The position numbers and the translations under genes were made by a program. The notes beneath the pieces were generated by a model. That model ran no database searches, was not told the origin of the DNA, and saw only the letters and a program-made list of their open reading frames with translations. From NCBI RefSeq assembly GCF_009649175.1, contig NZ_WJPO01000010.1, forward strand, positions 1 through 64,000: a DNA stretch of 64,000 bases. Reading direction: 5' to 3'. Below, in pieces: positions 1 through 7,426 of the stretch (position 1 is the stretch's first letter; every line of letters begins with the position of its first letter). Source of the stretch: Rhodovulum strictum. Lineage in GTDB: Bacteria > Pseudomonadota > Alphaproteobacteria > Rhodobacterales > Rhodobacteraceae.

Positions 1-184
1 GGGCCCTCAGGACGCCCTCGACCCGCCCGAAAGCAGCACCTTGGCTCCAATGTCAGCCGGCCGGTGAATATCGCGGGTTCATAGGGGCTACTCCACTTGT
101 TCTGGCATGTCTGCCTGTCATGTGAGCAACCTAGCCCGGCGCATGGCGAACTATGAGCGCGAAGAATGAAGCTTCGATAGCGCC
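1..184. other. left window edge, no gene recognised
   Basis: I see no convincing reading frame, tRNA T-arm or repeat in these bases. They lie downstream of the small minus-strand gene at 185-463 and probably belong to the interior of the integrated element whose integrase is at 460-1821. Confidence 0.4.
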
Positions 185-463
185 TTAAAGGAATGTTTCT
201 ATTCGATTTTTGAAGTGTCTTCGTTGGTCTTTGGTCAGTTTTCCGGGCGTTCCTAGATATTCTTCTTCGAAGTGATCTATCGCCAGTTCGACGGTTTCGA
301 AGGAATTCGCCTTCACGGCTTCGGCGGCTTTTTGTGCGACAGCGCCCTTCTTGGTTTGGCGCATTCCCGTATGGCCCGGCGTTCCCCGCTTTCGACCGGG
401 GCGACGACGATTAATCAGTTCGATTATTTCATCCGAAAACTTGGCGGTCTTGAAACCCGTCAT
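185..463 (-). CDS. small hypothetical protein co-translated with the integrase
   Basis: This 92-residue polar protein is rich in Lys, Arg and Glu, with a basic stretch near residues 19-40 and a helical-looking acidic/basic C-terminus. I do not recognise a family. Its ATG (461-463) overlaps the integrase stop codon in an ATGA junction, so translational coupling to the recombinase is likely. That position would suit an accessory DNA-binding or excisionase-like factor, but this rests on context only. No signal peptide or membrane segment is visible. A-T use is somewhat higher than in the core genes to the right, as in the integrase. Confidence 0.6.
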   Translation of the reverse strand: MTGFKTAKFSDEIIELINRRRPGRKRGTPGHTGMRQTKKGAVAQKAAEAVKANSFETVELAIDHFEEEYLGTPGKLTKDQRRHFKNRIETFL

Positions 464-1821
464 TGTGCGGCCCCCGACCGCAGCGGAACAACCTTCGACG
501 CTTCGGCCACTTCACCCCGACAGAATGCGGCCCATGCCCCCATCATTGCGCGGCGTTGTTCGACAAGATCGGTGCGACGATACCGCTGTTCGACTTCGTT
601 GCCCACGCGATGCGCAAGGGCTATCTCCGAAAGCAGGTTATCCCATTGATTTACAGTGCAATAGTCCTTGAACGTGCTGCGCAGGCCATGCGGCACGGCG
701 GGGCGCGGCTGCGGTTCTTCTGCGGGGTCTTCGGGCGTCGTCAATACGTTCGGGTCTATCCAGCCGCGATTGTCCTTCTTTGCCTTCGCTTCGTGCATTC
801 TTTTGAAAACCGCTGATAGGGTCATATCCGACATGACGCCGCCGCGCGGCGCGGGGAAAACTAGCGCCTTCGGGTCATTGTGATCGGCTTCAAAGTGCGG
901 AAGTGCCTTCAATACGGCAATCGCGGCGTCGGACAACGGCACAGAATGCGGCTTTTTCATTTTCATACGGGCTGCGGGGATGGTCCAGACTTTCGCCGCG
1001 AAATCAACTTCGCCAAAGGTCATGCCGCGAACTTCACCCGACCGCGACGCGCAAAGGGTCACAAATTCTAGCGCCCGCGCCGCCATGCCGTCCCGTTGAC
1101 GAAGATCGGCGAACCATGCAGGCAAGTCGCCTTGTTGAATTGCGGGGTGGTTTTGCGCTTCGGCCTTTTTCTGATTGCCAATCCAAACTTCAAGCGCCTT
1201 CACCGAAGCCGGGTTGTCGTGCTGGCGGCAACCTTCGTCAATAGCCCAAGCAAACACGCTTTCCATGCGACCGCGAACGCGGCGGGCCGTGTCGGTCTTC
1301 GTCGCCCATATCGGTTTCAACACGTCCTTCACGTCGTCAATCGTGATGGTGCCCACGTCCTTCGCCCCGATTTTCGGGACGGCGTGAAGATCAAGGCTTG
1401 CGCGCCATTGCTTGCGGTGCTTGTCGCTGCGGAAGTCTTCAATCCTGCCCGACTTCATGTATTCGTCCAGTGCATCGGCAAAAGTGACGATCTTCGGCGC
1501 GTCCGGGTCAACCTTCGACGCGCGCCGTTCTTCGATAGGGTCACGGCCTTCGCGGACGATCACGCGCAAACGTTCCACTTCGTTCCGGGCTGCGGCTAAC
1601 GACAGGTCTTCGACCGAACCAAGCCCCATGCCCCGAACCTTGCCGCGAACGGTGTAGCGGAAGACCCACGACTTCGTGCCCCAAATCGACACTTGCAGAT
1701 ACAGCCCTTTGCCGTCCCGGTAGTGGCCCGGTTCGGTCAACGGCTTGCCGTCCAGATAGAAGACCGGCTCTTTCGTGCCCTTGGTCTTCATTGCCGTGAG
1801 AAGGTCGGAACCCCGCGCCAT
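460..1821 (-). CDS. P4-type tyrosine recombinase/integrase
   Basis: This is a 453-residue site-specific recombinase of the phage-integrase family. Residues about 20-100 form the arm-binding domain typical of P4-like integrases (DUF4102-type, with GKGLYLQV and SWVFRY). Residues about 112-210 are the core-binding domain and about 230-430 the catalytic domain. The catalytic set is visible: Arg260 (in SRSGEVRGM), His378-x-x-Arg381 (HGLR), His404 and the nucleophile Tyr414 (EQRYRR). The gene therefore looks intact. It would integrate and excise an element lying to the left of the window. The ATG at 1821 has a purine-rich GGGGA upstream. The two flanking core genes at 2586 and beyond place the element boundary between 1822 and about 2530. 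Confidence 0.9.
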   Translation of the reverse strand: MARGSDLLTAMKTKGTKEPVFYLDGKPLTEPGHYRDGKGLYLQVSIWGTKSWVFRYTVRGKVRGMGLGSVEDLSLAAARNEVERLRVIVREGRDPIEERRASKVDPDAPKIVTFADALDEYMKSGRIEDFRSDKHRKQWRASLDLHAVPKIGAKDVGTITIDDVKDVLKPIWATKTDTARRVRGRMESVFAWAIDEGCRQHDNPASVKALEVWIGNQKKAEAQNHPAIQQGDLPAWFADLRQRDGMAARALEFVTLCASRSGEVRGMTFGEVDFAAKVWTIPAARMKMKKPHSVPLSDAAIAVLKALPHFEADHNDPKALVFPAPRGGVMSDMTLSAVFKRMHEAKAKKDNRGWIDPNVLTTPEDPAEEPQPRPAVPHGLRSTFKDYCTVNQWDNLLSEIALAHRVGNEVEQRYRRTDLVEQRRAMMGAWAAFCRGEVAEASKVVPLRSGAAQ

Positions 1822-1830
1822 GATGCATCC

Positions 1831-1850
1831 CCTACTACATTCCTACTACA
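1831..1850 (-). repeat. tandem 9-bp direct repeat in the integrase leader
   Basis: CCTACTACA occurs at 1831-1839 and again at 1842-1850, an 11-bp period (one helical turn). On the integrase strand it reads TGTAGTAGG twice and ends just before the ribosome-binding purines. The spacing suits binding of a dimeric protein on one DNA face, for example the integrase arm domain or an autoregulator. The repeat is seen directly; the function is inferred. Confidence 0.6.
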
Positions 1851-2530
1851 GAAATTTCGCAGAAACAGGCGATCAAGTCCAGACATGGGCAGACGATACA
1901 ATGCAGCAAGAAATTGGAAACAATGATTATTTCAGACGGCCCTAGACGGTGGCAGACATACTACTGGAAGCCCTACGGGCTGCCACTTAGCCAATAAATC
2001 TATATAGAAATCAGTTGGCTGCCTGTTGTTGACTTTTGCATCCCGCCTAACTTCCGACCAAACCGGCGACCTCTTGTCAGATCAAGTCGCAGTTCTGTGG
2101 GGCGTTCTGCACGTCCGCTAGCGCGCCAGTTATGTTCGGCAACGATGCGCTCTGGATAAATCGGGTAGCTTTGAGTCATAGATTGCCTGGCCGCTGCCCG
2201 GTGCCTCTGGGCTACCTCAGCCCCATGGAGCTCGAGGCCCGCGCCATGCTAGCTTGACTCGCTATCCACGAAACCGGCAGCAGCTCAAGCCCTGCTGGCC
2301 ATCGCGGCGGTCGCCAAGGGGCGCCCTCATGCGGCGCGAGGCAAGCGGTTATCTTGCCAAGCCGGATCAGAAATCACCCGTGCCTTGTCAGTGCCTGATT
2401 GTCGCCGAACCAGTTCGCCATGCGCCAGCGGGCTTGCGCATCCACCCCGCCTAACCACATGTATTCCCGGCATGACTCCTTCTAAGAGGGTGCGGAAACC
2501 ACACCGGCCCCGCGACGACAGCTTACCCCG
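1851..2530. other. non-coding boundary region between element and core chromosome
   Basis: This is about 680 bp without a convincing gene. The first 180 bp are clearly more A+T-rich than the core DNA and contain an inverted repeat AGCCAA (1989-1994)/TTGGCT (2015-2020). I searched by eye for a tRNA 3' end on both strands, as expected for a P4-type attachment site, and found none, so the attachment core cannot be placed. The short open frames here have no Shine-Dalgarno sequence and no family resemblance; one or more may be decayed remnants. Confidence 0.5.
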
Positions 2531-2532
2531 GT

Positions 2533-2570
2533 CCGCCCGCCCGACACCCCATGGCGCATCGGGCGGGCGG
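2533..2570 (-). terminator. strong hairpin downstream of the peroxiredoxin gene
   Basis: A perfect 12-bp inverted repeat, CCGCCCGCCCGA (2533-2544) and TCGGGCGGGCGG (2559-2570), with a 14-nt loop, begins 16 nt after the peroxiredoxin stop codon. There is no U-run after it, so it is a candidate rather than a textbook intrinsic terminator. Confidence 0.6.
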
Positions 2571-2585
2571 CGGCCTTGACCCGGA

Positions 2586-3074
2586 TCAGAGGGCTTCGAG
2601 CAGGGCTTCACCGGCAGAGATGCCGCATTCGCCGGGGGTTTCCTCGAGGTTGAGGACGCTCACAACGCCGTCATCGGCGATCAGGGCATAGCGGCGCGAG
2701 CGGGATACGAGGCCGACGGGCAGTGCGCTGAAGTCGAGGCCGACTGCCTTGGTGAAGTCGCCATGCGGATCGGACAGCATGGTGATGCCCGCGGCGGTGG
2801 CGCCGGTGGCCTCGCCCCAGGCCTTCATCACGAAGGGATCGTTGACGGCAAGGCAGATCACCTCGTCCACGCCCTTGGCCTTGAGCTGGTCCATCACCCG
2901 CACGAAGCTGGGCACATGGGCCGAATGGCAGGTGGGGGTAAAGGCGCCGGGGACGGCGAAGATCACCACCTTGCGGCCGGCAAGCGTCTCGGAGAGCTTC
3001 ACCTCTTCGGGCCCGGCCTCGCCCAGTCGGACAAAGGTGGCCTCGGGCAGGCGGTCGCCGGTGGAAATCGTCAT
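2586..3074 (-). CDS. peroxiredoxin, Prx5 type
   Basis: This 162-residue thiol peroxidase of the AhpC/TSA-redoxin superfamily reduces hydrogen peroxide and alkyl hydroperoxides in the cytoplasm. The Prx5 signature around the peroxidatic cysteine is present (PGAFTPTCH, Cys49). Two further cysteines, Cys74 and Cys150, fall close to the three-cysteine pattern known for mammalian Prx5 (47, 72, 151), so an intramolecular disulfide with Cys150 is plausible. No glutaredoxin domain is fused. I chose the ATG at 3074 because GGAGGG sits at 3081-3086; a longer in-frame start upstream would run into the divergent gene's promoter. It is divergent from the ferredoxin reductase gene across 80 bp, which may supply or share redox control. 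Confidence 0.9.
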   Translation of the reverse strand: MTISTGDRLPEATFVRLGEAGPEEVKLSETLAGRKVVIFAVPGAFTPTCHSAHVPSFVRVMDQLKAKGVDEVICLAVNDPFVMKAWGEATGATAAGITMLSDPHGDFTKAVGLDFSALPVGLVSRSRRYALIADDGVVSVLNLEETPGECGISAGEALLEAL

Positions 3075-3154
3075 TTCTGTCCCTCCTGATGGATTGCAAA
3101 CGGTTTCGGCCGTCAGATAGTGTCTGCCCCGGATCGTGCCAGAGCGGAAGTGCA

Positions 3155-4363
3155 ATGTCCCGTATCGTCATCATCGGCGCCGGTCAGGCGGGGGCGGCGC
3201 TGGCCGCGAAACTGCGCGGGCTGGGGCATCAGGGGCCGATCACGCTGACCGGCGAGGAAGCCGCGCCGCCCTATCAGCGCCCGCCCCTGTCCAAGAAATA
3301 CCTGCTGGGCGAGATCGGGGCCGAGCGGCTCTATCTGCGCCCGGCGGAATTCTATGCCGAGCACAGGATCGAGCTGCGGCTTGGCCTGCGCGGGGCGCGG
3401 ATCGACCGGGCGGCCCGCGTGGTCGAGGCGGACGGCACCGCCATCGGCTATGACATGCTGGCGCTGACCACGGGCGCGGTGCCGCGGCGGCTGCCTGCGG
3501 CGATGGGGGGCGATCTGGGCGGCGTGCATGTGGTGCGCACGCTCGCCGATGTGGACGCGATGGCGCCCGCCTTTCGCGACGGCGCGCGGGTGCTGATCGT
3601 GGGCGGCGGCTATATCGGGCTGGAGGCGGCGGCGGTCGCGGCGGCGCGAGGGCTGAAGGTGACGCTGATCGAGGCGGCGGACCGGATCTTGCAGCGCGTG
3701 GCCTGTGCCGAGACCTCGGACTGGTTCCGGGCGCTGCATCGCGGCCATGGCGTCGATCTGCGCGAGGGCACGGGGCTGGTGCGGCTGAGTGGCGATGGTC
3801 ATGTGCGCGCTGCGGAGTTGAGCGACGGCACGCGGCTTTCGGTGGATTTCGTGATCGCGGGCATCGGGGTCACACCCGCGACCGATCTGGCCGAGGCGGC
3901 GGGACTGACGATCGCGGACGGGATTGCGGTGGATACGCTGGGGCAGACCTCGGACCCGGCGATCTGGGCGGCGGGCGATTGCGCGAGCTTTCCCTGGCGC
4001 GGCGGGCGGTTGCGGCTGGAAAGCGTGCAGAACGCCATCGACCAGGCCGAGACGGTGGCGGCGAACATGCTGGGGGCCGGGCTGTCCTATGATCCGAAGC
4101 CGTGGTTCTGGTCGGACCAGTATGACGTCAAGTTGCAGATCGCGGGGCTGAACACGGGCTTTGATCGCGTCGTTGTGCGGCCGGGCGAGAAGGCAGGGAT
4201 CAGCCACTGGTATTATCGCGGGGCGGACTTGCTGGCGGTGGACGCGATGAACGAACCGCGCGCCTACATGACCGCCAAGCGGCTGATCGAGGCCGGGCGC
4301 TCGCCCGATCCGGCGCTGGTCGCGGATCCGGCGGTCGATCTCAAGACGCTGATGGCGGCGTGA
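3155..4363 (+). CDS. FAD-dependent ferredoxin/rubredoxin-type reductase
   Basis: This 402-residue flavoprotein resembles the NADH-dependent ferredoxin reductases of P450 and dioxygenase systems (putidaredoxin-reductase type). The N-terminal FAD motif GAGQAGAALAAK (residues about 8-19), the YQRPPLSKKYLLGE segment, the central NAD(H)-binding GGGYIGLEAA near residue 150 and the late FAD-contact motif IWAAGDCA near 270 are all present, followed by the reductase C-terminal domain. It probably passes electrons from NADH to a small iron-sulfur protein, but no ferredoxin or P450 gene is adjacent, so the partner is unknown. The ATG at 3155 is chosen because the domain starts immediately there; the preceding bases belong to the shared promoter with the peroxiredoxin gene. 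Confidence 0.88.
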   Translation: MSRIVIIGAGQAGAALAAKLRGLGHQGPITLTGEEAAPPYQRPPLSKKYLLGEIGAERLYLRPAEFYAEHRIELRLGLRGARIDRAARVVEADGTAIGYDMLALTTGAVPRRLPAAMGGDLGGVHVVRTLADVDAMAPAFRDGARVLIVGGGYIGLEAAAVAAARGLKVTLIEAADRILQRVACAETSDWFRALHRGHGVDLREGTGLVRLSGDGHVRAAELSDGTRLSVDFVIAGIGVTPATDLAEAAGLTIADGIAVDTLGQTSDPAIWAAGDCASFPWRGGRLRLESVQNAIDQAETVAANMLGAGLSYDPKPWFWSDQYDVKLQIAGLNTGFDRVVVRPGEKAGISHWYYRGADLLAVDAMNEPRAYMTAKRLIEAGRSPDPALVADPAVDLKTLMAA

Positions 4364-4920
4364 GGATCATCGCGGGGCAATACCGGGGATTGCGGCTGGC
4401 CGCGCTCGGCAAGGGCGATCCGGGCGCGCATCTGCGCCCCACCGCCGACCGGGTGCGCGAAAGCCTGTTCAACATCCTGACCCATGGCGGCCATGGCGAT
4501 CCGGTGACGGGGACACGGGTGCTGGACCTGTTCGCAGGCACCGGCGCGCTGGGGCTGGAGGCGCTGTCGCGCGGCGCGGTGCAGGTGACATTCGTCGAGA
4601 CCGGCGCGAAGGGTGCGGCGCTCATTCGCGAGAATGTCGAAAAATGCCGGGCCGAGGGGCAAACCGCACTGATCCGGCGCGATGCGACGCGGCTGGGGGC
4701 CTGTCCGGGGGCGCCCTTCGATCTGGTCTTTCTCGACCCGCCCTATGGCAAGGGGCTGGGCGAACGGGCGCTGGCCTCGGCGCTGGCGGGGGGCTGGATC
4801 GCGCCCGGCGCGCTGATCGTCTGGGAGGAAGGCGCAGCCGTCGCGCCGCCCGACGGGACCGAGGTTCTGGACAGCCGCCGCCATGGCGAGACGATGGTAA
4901 CGATCCTGCGCCGGGGCTGA
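4360..4920 (+). CDS. rsmD: 16S rRNA (guanine966-N2)-methyltransferase
   Basis: A 186-residue SAM-dependent methyltransferase that modifies G966 of 16S rRNA in the small subunit. It opens with the family signature MRIIAGQYRGLRL and RPTADRVRESLFNIL, carries the SAM-binding VLDLFAGTGALGLEALSRGA motif near residue 50, and has the catalytic DPPY motif (FLDPPYGKGL). The GTG start at 4360 overlaps the TGA of the reductase gene in a GTGA junction, so the two are translationally coupled although their functions look unrelated. Length is normal for the family. Confidence 0.93.
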   Translation: MRIIAGQYRGLRLAALGKGDPGAHLRPTADRVRESLFNILTHGGHGDPVTGTRVLDLFAGTGALGLEALSRGAVQVTFVETGAKGAALIRENVEKCRAEGQTALIRRDATRLGACPGAPFDLVFLDPPYGKGLGERALASALAGGWIAPGALIVWEEGAAVAPPDGTEVLDSRRHGETMVTILRRG

Positions 4921-5018
4921 GTCCGGGGGCAGATCGCAACCCTTTGGAAAGAAACGCGCCATAAGGATGGGGCATTGCGAAGGGGCCGCGAGTCGCGGTC
5001 GGCACAAAGGGATTCCGC

Positions 5019-6257
5019 ATGCGTCAGACCGGAGGTCGCGAACCGATACCCGATCAGGGTGAAGTCGCGTTCGGAATCGACGAGATTTTCTATTCGCGCA
5101 CCGATGGCCGGGGCGTGATCCGGGCAGGCAATTCGGTCTTCCGGCGCATTTCAGGCCATGACTGGCCCGACCTGATCGGCGCCCCGCACAAGATCATCCG
5201 CCATCCCGACGTACCCCGGGCGGTTTTCTGGCTTTTGTGGCAGACGATCCAGGGCGGCGCGCCGGTCGCGGCCTATGTCAAGAACAAGGCGCGCGACGGG
5301 CGGCATTACTGGGTCTTTGCCGTGGTCCTGCCGATCGAGGGCGGGTTCCTGTCGGTCCGGATCAAACCCTCTGGTCCCTTGTTCGCGGCGGTCCAGAACG
5401 AATACGAGGCGCTCTGTACCCGCGAGCGCGCAGAAAAACTGCATCCCGAGGCCAGCGCGGCGATCCTGCTGGCGCGCCTGGCCGAACTGGGCTTTGCAAG
5501 CTATGGCGATTTCATGGCGCAGGCGCTGAGCAACGAACTGGCGATCCGCGATACCGCATCGGGCGGGGTGCGCTGCGAAAGGCTGCGCACGATGGAAGCT
5601 GTAAGCGAAAGCCTGACCGACGCCTCGCGCGAACAACGCGGCCTGACACAAACCTTCGGTGCCCTGAAGACGGTCCCGACCAATATCCGCATCCTCGCGA
5701 ACCGGCTGGAACCCGTTGGTGGACCGATCACCGCGATCTCCGAGAACTACAAGATCGCCTCGACGGAAATCGTCTCGCGGCTGGGCGCCTTTGCCGGGGC
5801 GGACGGCAACCTGTGCGACCGCATGGCGCGCGTGGTGAGAGATGGCGTGTTCCTCATGGGCTGCGCCGAGGTCCAGTCCGAACTGGTGCGCCAGTTCCGG
5901 GCCGATAACGGCGCCTGCGGCCCCAACGATTCCGGGCTCGAGATGGCGATGCTGACCGACCTGGAAGCGCGCTGCGCCGAGCGCGCCCGCGAGGGTCTGG
6001 CCGAAGCGATCCGCATGGCACGCATGCTGTCGCGGACCAGTCAGGATCTGCGCCGCATGGTGCTGGGACTTGATTCGATCCGCGTCATGGGCCGGGTGGA
6101 ATGCGGCCGCCTGACGGCCGGGGCCGAAAGCCTGGGCGGCCTGATCGAACAGCTCGAAACATATCACACCGCCATCAAGGACCGGCTCGAGTCGATCATC
6201 CAGTTGTCGGACCGCATCCGGTCCGGGGCGGAACGCTACGCCGCGGGAACGGCCTGA
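5019..6257 (+). CDS. Aer-like PAS sensor protein without a chemoreceptor signalling domain
   Basis: A 412-residue soluble protein. Residues about 20-125 form a PAS domain of the Aer redox-sensor type: the segment with HKIIRHPDVPRAVFW, then YVKNKARDGRHYWVFA, matches the flavin-binding PAS of aerotaxis receptors. The remainder (about 150-405) is predicted mostly helical, with no transmembrane segment and no recognisable MCP hairpin tip. It may therefore signal redox state to a partner rather than directly to CheA; that is inference. It stands alone between rsmD and a membrane protein gene, with about 100 bp of upstream DNA that could hold its promoter. Confidence 0.75.
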   Translation: MRQTGGREPIPDQGEVAFGIDEIFYSRTDGRGVIRAGNSVFRRISGHDWPDLIGAPHKIIRHPDVPRAVFWLLWQTIQGGAPVAAYVKNKARDGRHYWVFAVVLPIEGGFLSVRIKPSGPLFAAVQNEYEALCTRERAEKLHPEASAAILLARLAELGFASYGDFMAQALSNELAIRDTASGGVRCERLRTMEAVSESLTDASREQRGLTQTFGALKTVPTNIRILANRLEPVGGPITAISENYKIASTEIVSRLGAFAGADGNLCDRMARVVRDGVFLMGCAEVQSELVRQFRADNGACGPNDSGLEMAMLTDLEARCAERAREGLAEAIRMARMLSRTSQDLRRMVLGLDSIRVMGRVECGRLTAGAESLGGLIEQLETYHTAIKDRLESIIQLSDRIRSGAERYAAGTA

Positions 6258-6391
6258 ACGCACGCCCTGCGGCTGATGCGAGACGCGAAGATGAGCTTCT
6301 GAGCGGGATTCCGCAGATCCTGCATCACGCCGCCCCTGCCATCGCGAAATCCCCTCTGGCGGCGGGGCAGACGGCGTCCCATCTTGCGCGC

Positions 6392-7396
6392 ATGACCACG
6401 CCCGATCCGGACAACTCTAGCATCGACAACACCCGCACCAGCGCGGAAACCGGCCCCGACACGGGTCACGGGGCCGCCGATGCCGCGCTGGTCGCCGCCG
6501 CCCGCGCCTATTTCGACGAGCGCCGGGCGCGGGTGCCGGACTTCGTGCGCAGGCGCTTCGGACTGCGCGGAACGCTCGAGTTGCACGCAAATGCGCTGGG
6601 CTGGGACATCCTGCGCGCGCCTGCCAACATGCTGCTCTCGCCGGTGCTGGTGCTGGCACGGCTGGGCGGCGGGGTAGCGCGACGGCTGGATGCGCCCCGC
6701 ACCGCGGACTGGCTGATGTCGCGGCGCGTGCTGTTGCCGACCGCGGTGGCGCAGGCGACCGAGCGGGCCATCGTCGTCGAGCTTTTCGAACTGCCCTGGA
6801 CCGGTCCGGGCGGGGCCAGCACCGGCGATGCGCTGGCCCGCGCGATCCTTGCGGACCCGACGCTGGCCGGACTGGTTGCGGCCCGCGCGCAGGCCGGGGC
6901 GCAAAGCGCCCGGGCGCTGTCGGATTATGGCGGCACGCGCGCGGCGATGGCCGAGGTGACCACCGCGCTGGGCGCGCTGGGGGCCGGGGCTTTCGCCTTT
7001 CATTCGCTGACGCCGGGCATGATCTCGCTGGCGCCGGGGCTGGCGGCAGTGCTGGCGCAACAGGCAGCCATTGCCGCCTTTCCGCTGGGCGGGCTGATGG
7101 GTTCGGCCTGGTACGGGCTGTTTCCGGCAGAGGTCTCGTCCGGGCTGATGGCGGGCGTGGGCCTTGGGCTGATGGCGACAGGCGCAATTACCGTCGCCTT
7201 TGCCGGGGTGATCGCCGACCCCGTTCAGGCCGCATTCGGGCTGCACCAGCGCCGCCTGAACCGGCTGATCGACGCGATGGAGGATGCCTTTGCCGGCGAG
7301 GGCGCCCGCGGGTTCACAGCGCGCGAACATTACCTTGCCCGCCTGCTCGACCTGTCCGATTCGGGCCTTGCCGCGATCCGGGGCCTGTCGGGCTGA
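6392..7396 (+). CDS. uncharacterised protein with hydrophobic central region
   Basis: This 334-residue protein has a polar N-terminus (residues 1-45, rich in Asp, Thr and Ser), then a conserved-looking segment with LRGTLELHANALGWDILRAP. Between about 195 and 285 there are several glycine-rich hydrophobic stretches that may be membrane segments or a channel-like domain, and the C-terminus contains REHYLARLLDLSDSGL. I think it belongs to a domain of unknown function found in Rhodobacterales (possibly DUF6635), but I am not certain. The ATG at 6392 is preferred; upstream in-frame codons are low-complexity and overlap the PAS gene. It faces the hydrolase gene tail to tail. Confidence 0.6.
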   Translation: MTTPDPDNSSIDNTRTSAETGPDTGHGAADAALVAAARAYFDERRARVPDFVRRRFGLRGTLELHANALGWDILRAPANMLLSPVLVLARLGGGVARRLDAPRTADWLMSRRVLLPTAVAQATERAIVVELFELPWTGPGGASTGDALARAILADPTLAGLVAARAQAGAQSARALSDYGGTRAAMAEVTTALGALGAGAFAFHSLTPGMISLAPGLAAVLAQQAAIAAFPLGGLMGSAWYGLFPAEVSSGLMAGVGLGLMATGAITVAFAGVIADPVQAAFGLHQRRLNRLIDAMEDAFAGEGARGFTAREHYLARLLDLSDSGLAAIRGLSG

Positions 7397-7426
7397 CGCC
7401 CCCGGGCGCCAGGTGCAGACGCGTGC

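Noticed and set aside
2254-2454. Short plus-strand open frame in the element boundary
   Set aside because: No ribosome site, no motif and odd composition; it could be a remnant but cannot be supported.
1-2530. tRNA or tmRNA as integration target
   Set aside because: I looked for T-arm-like sequence and CCA-proximal stems on both strands and found no convincing candidate.
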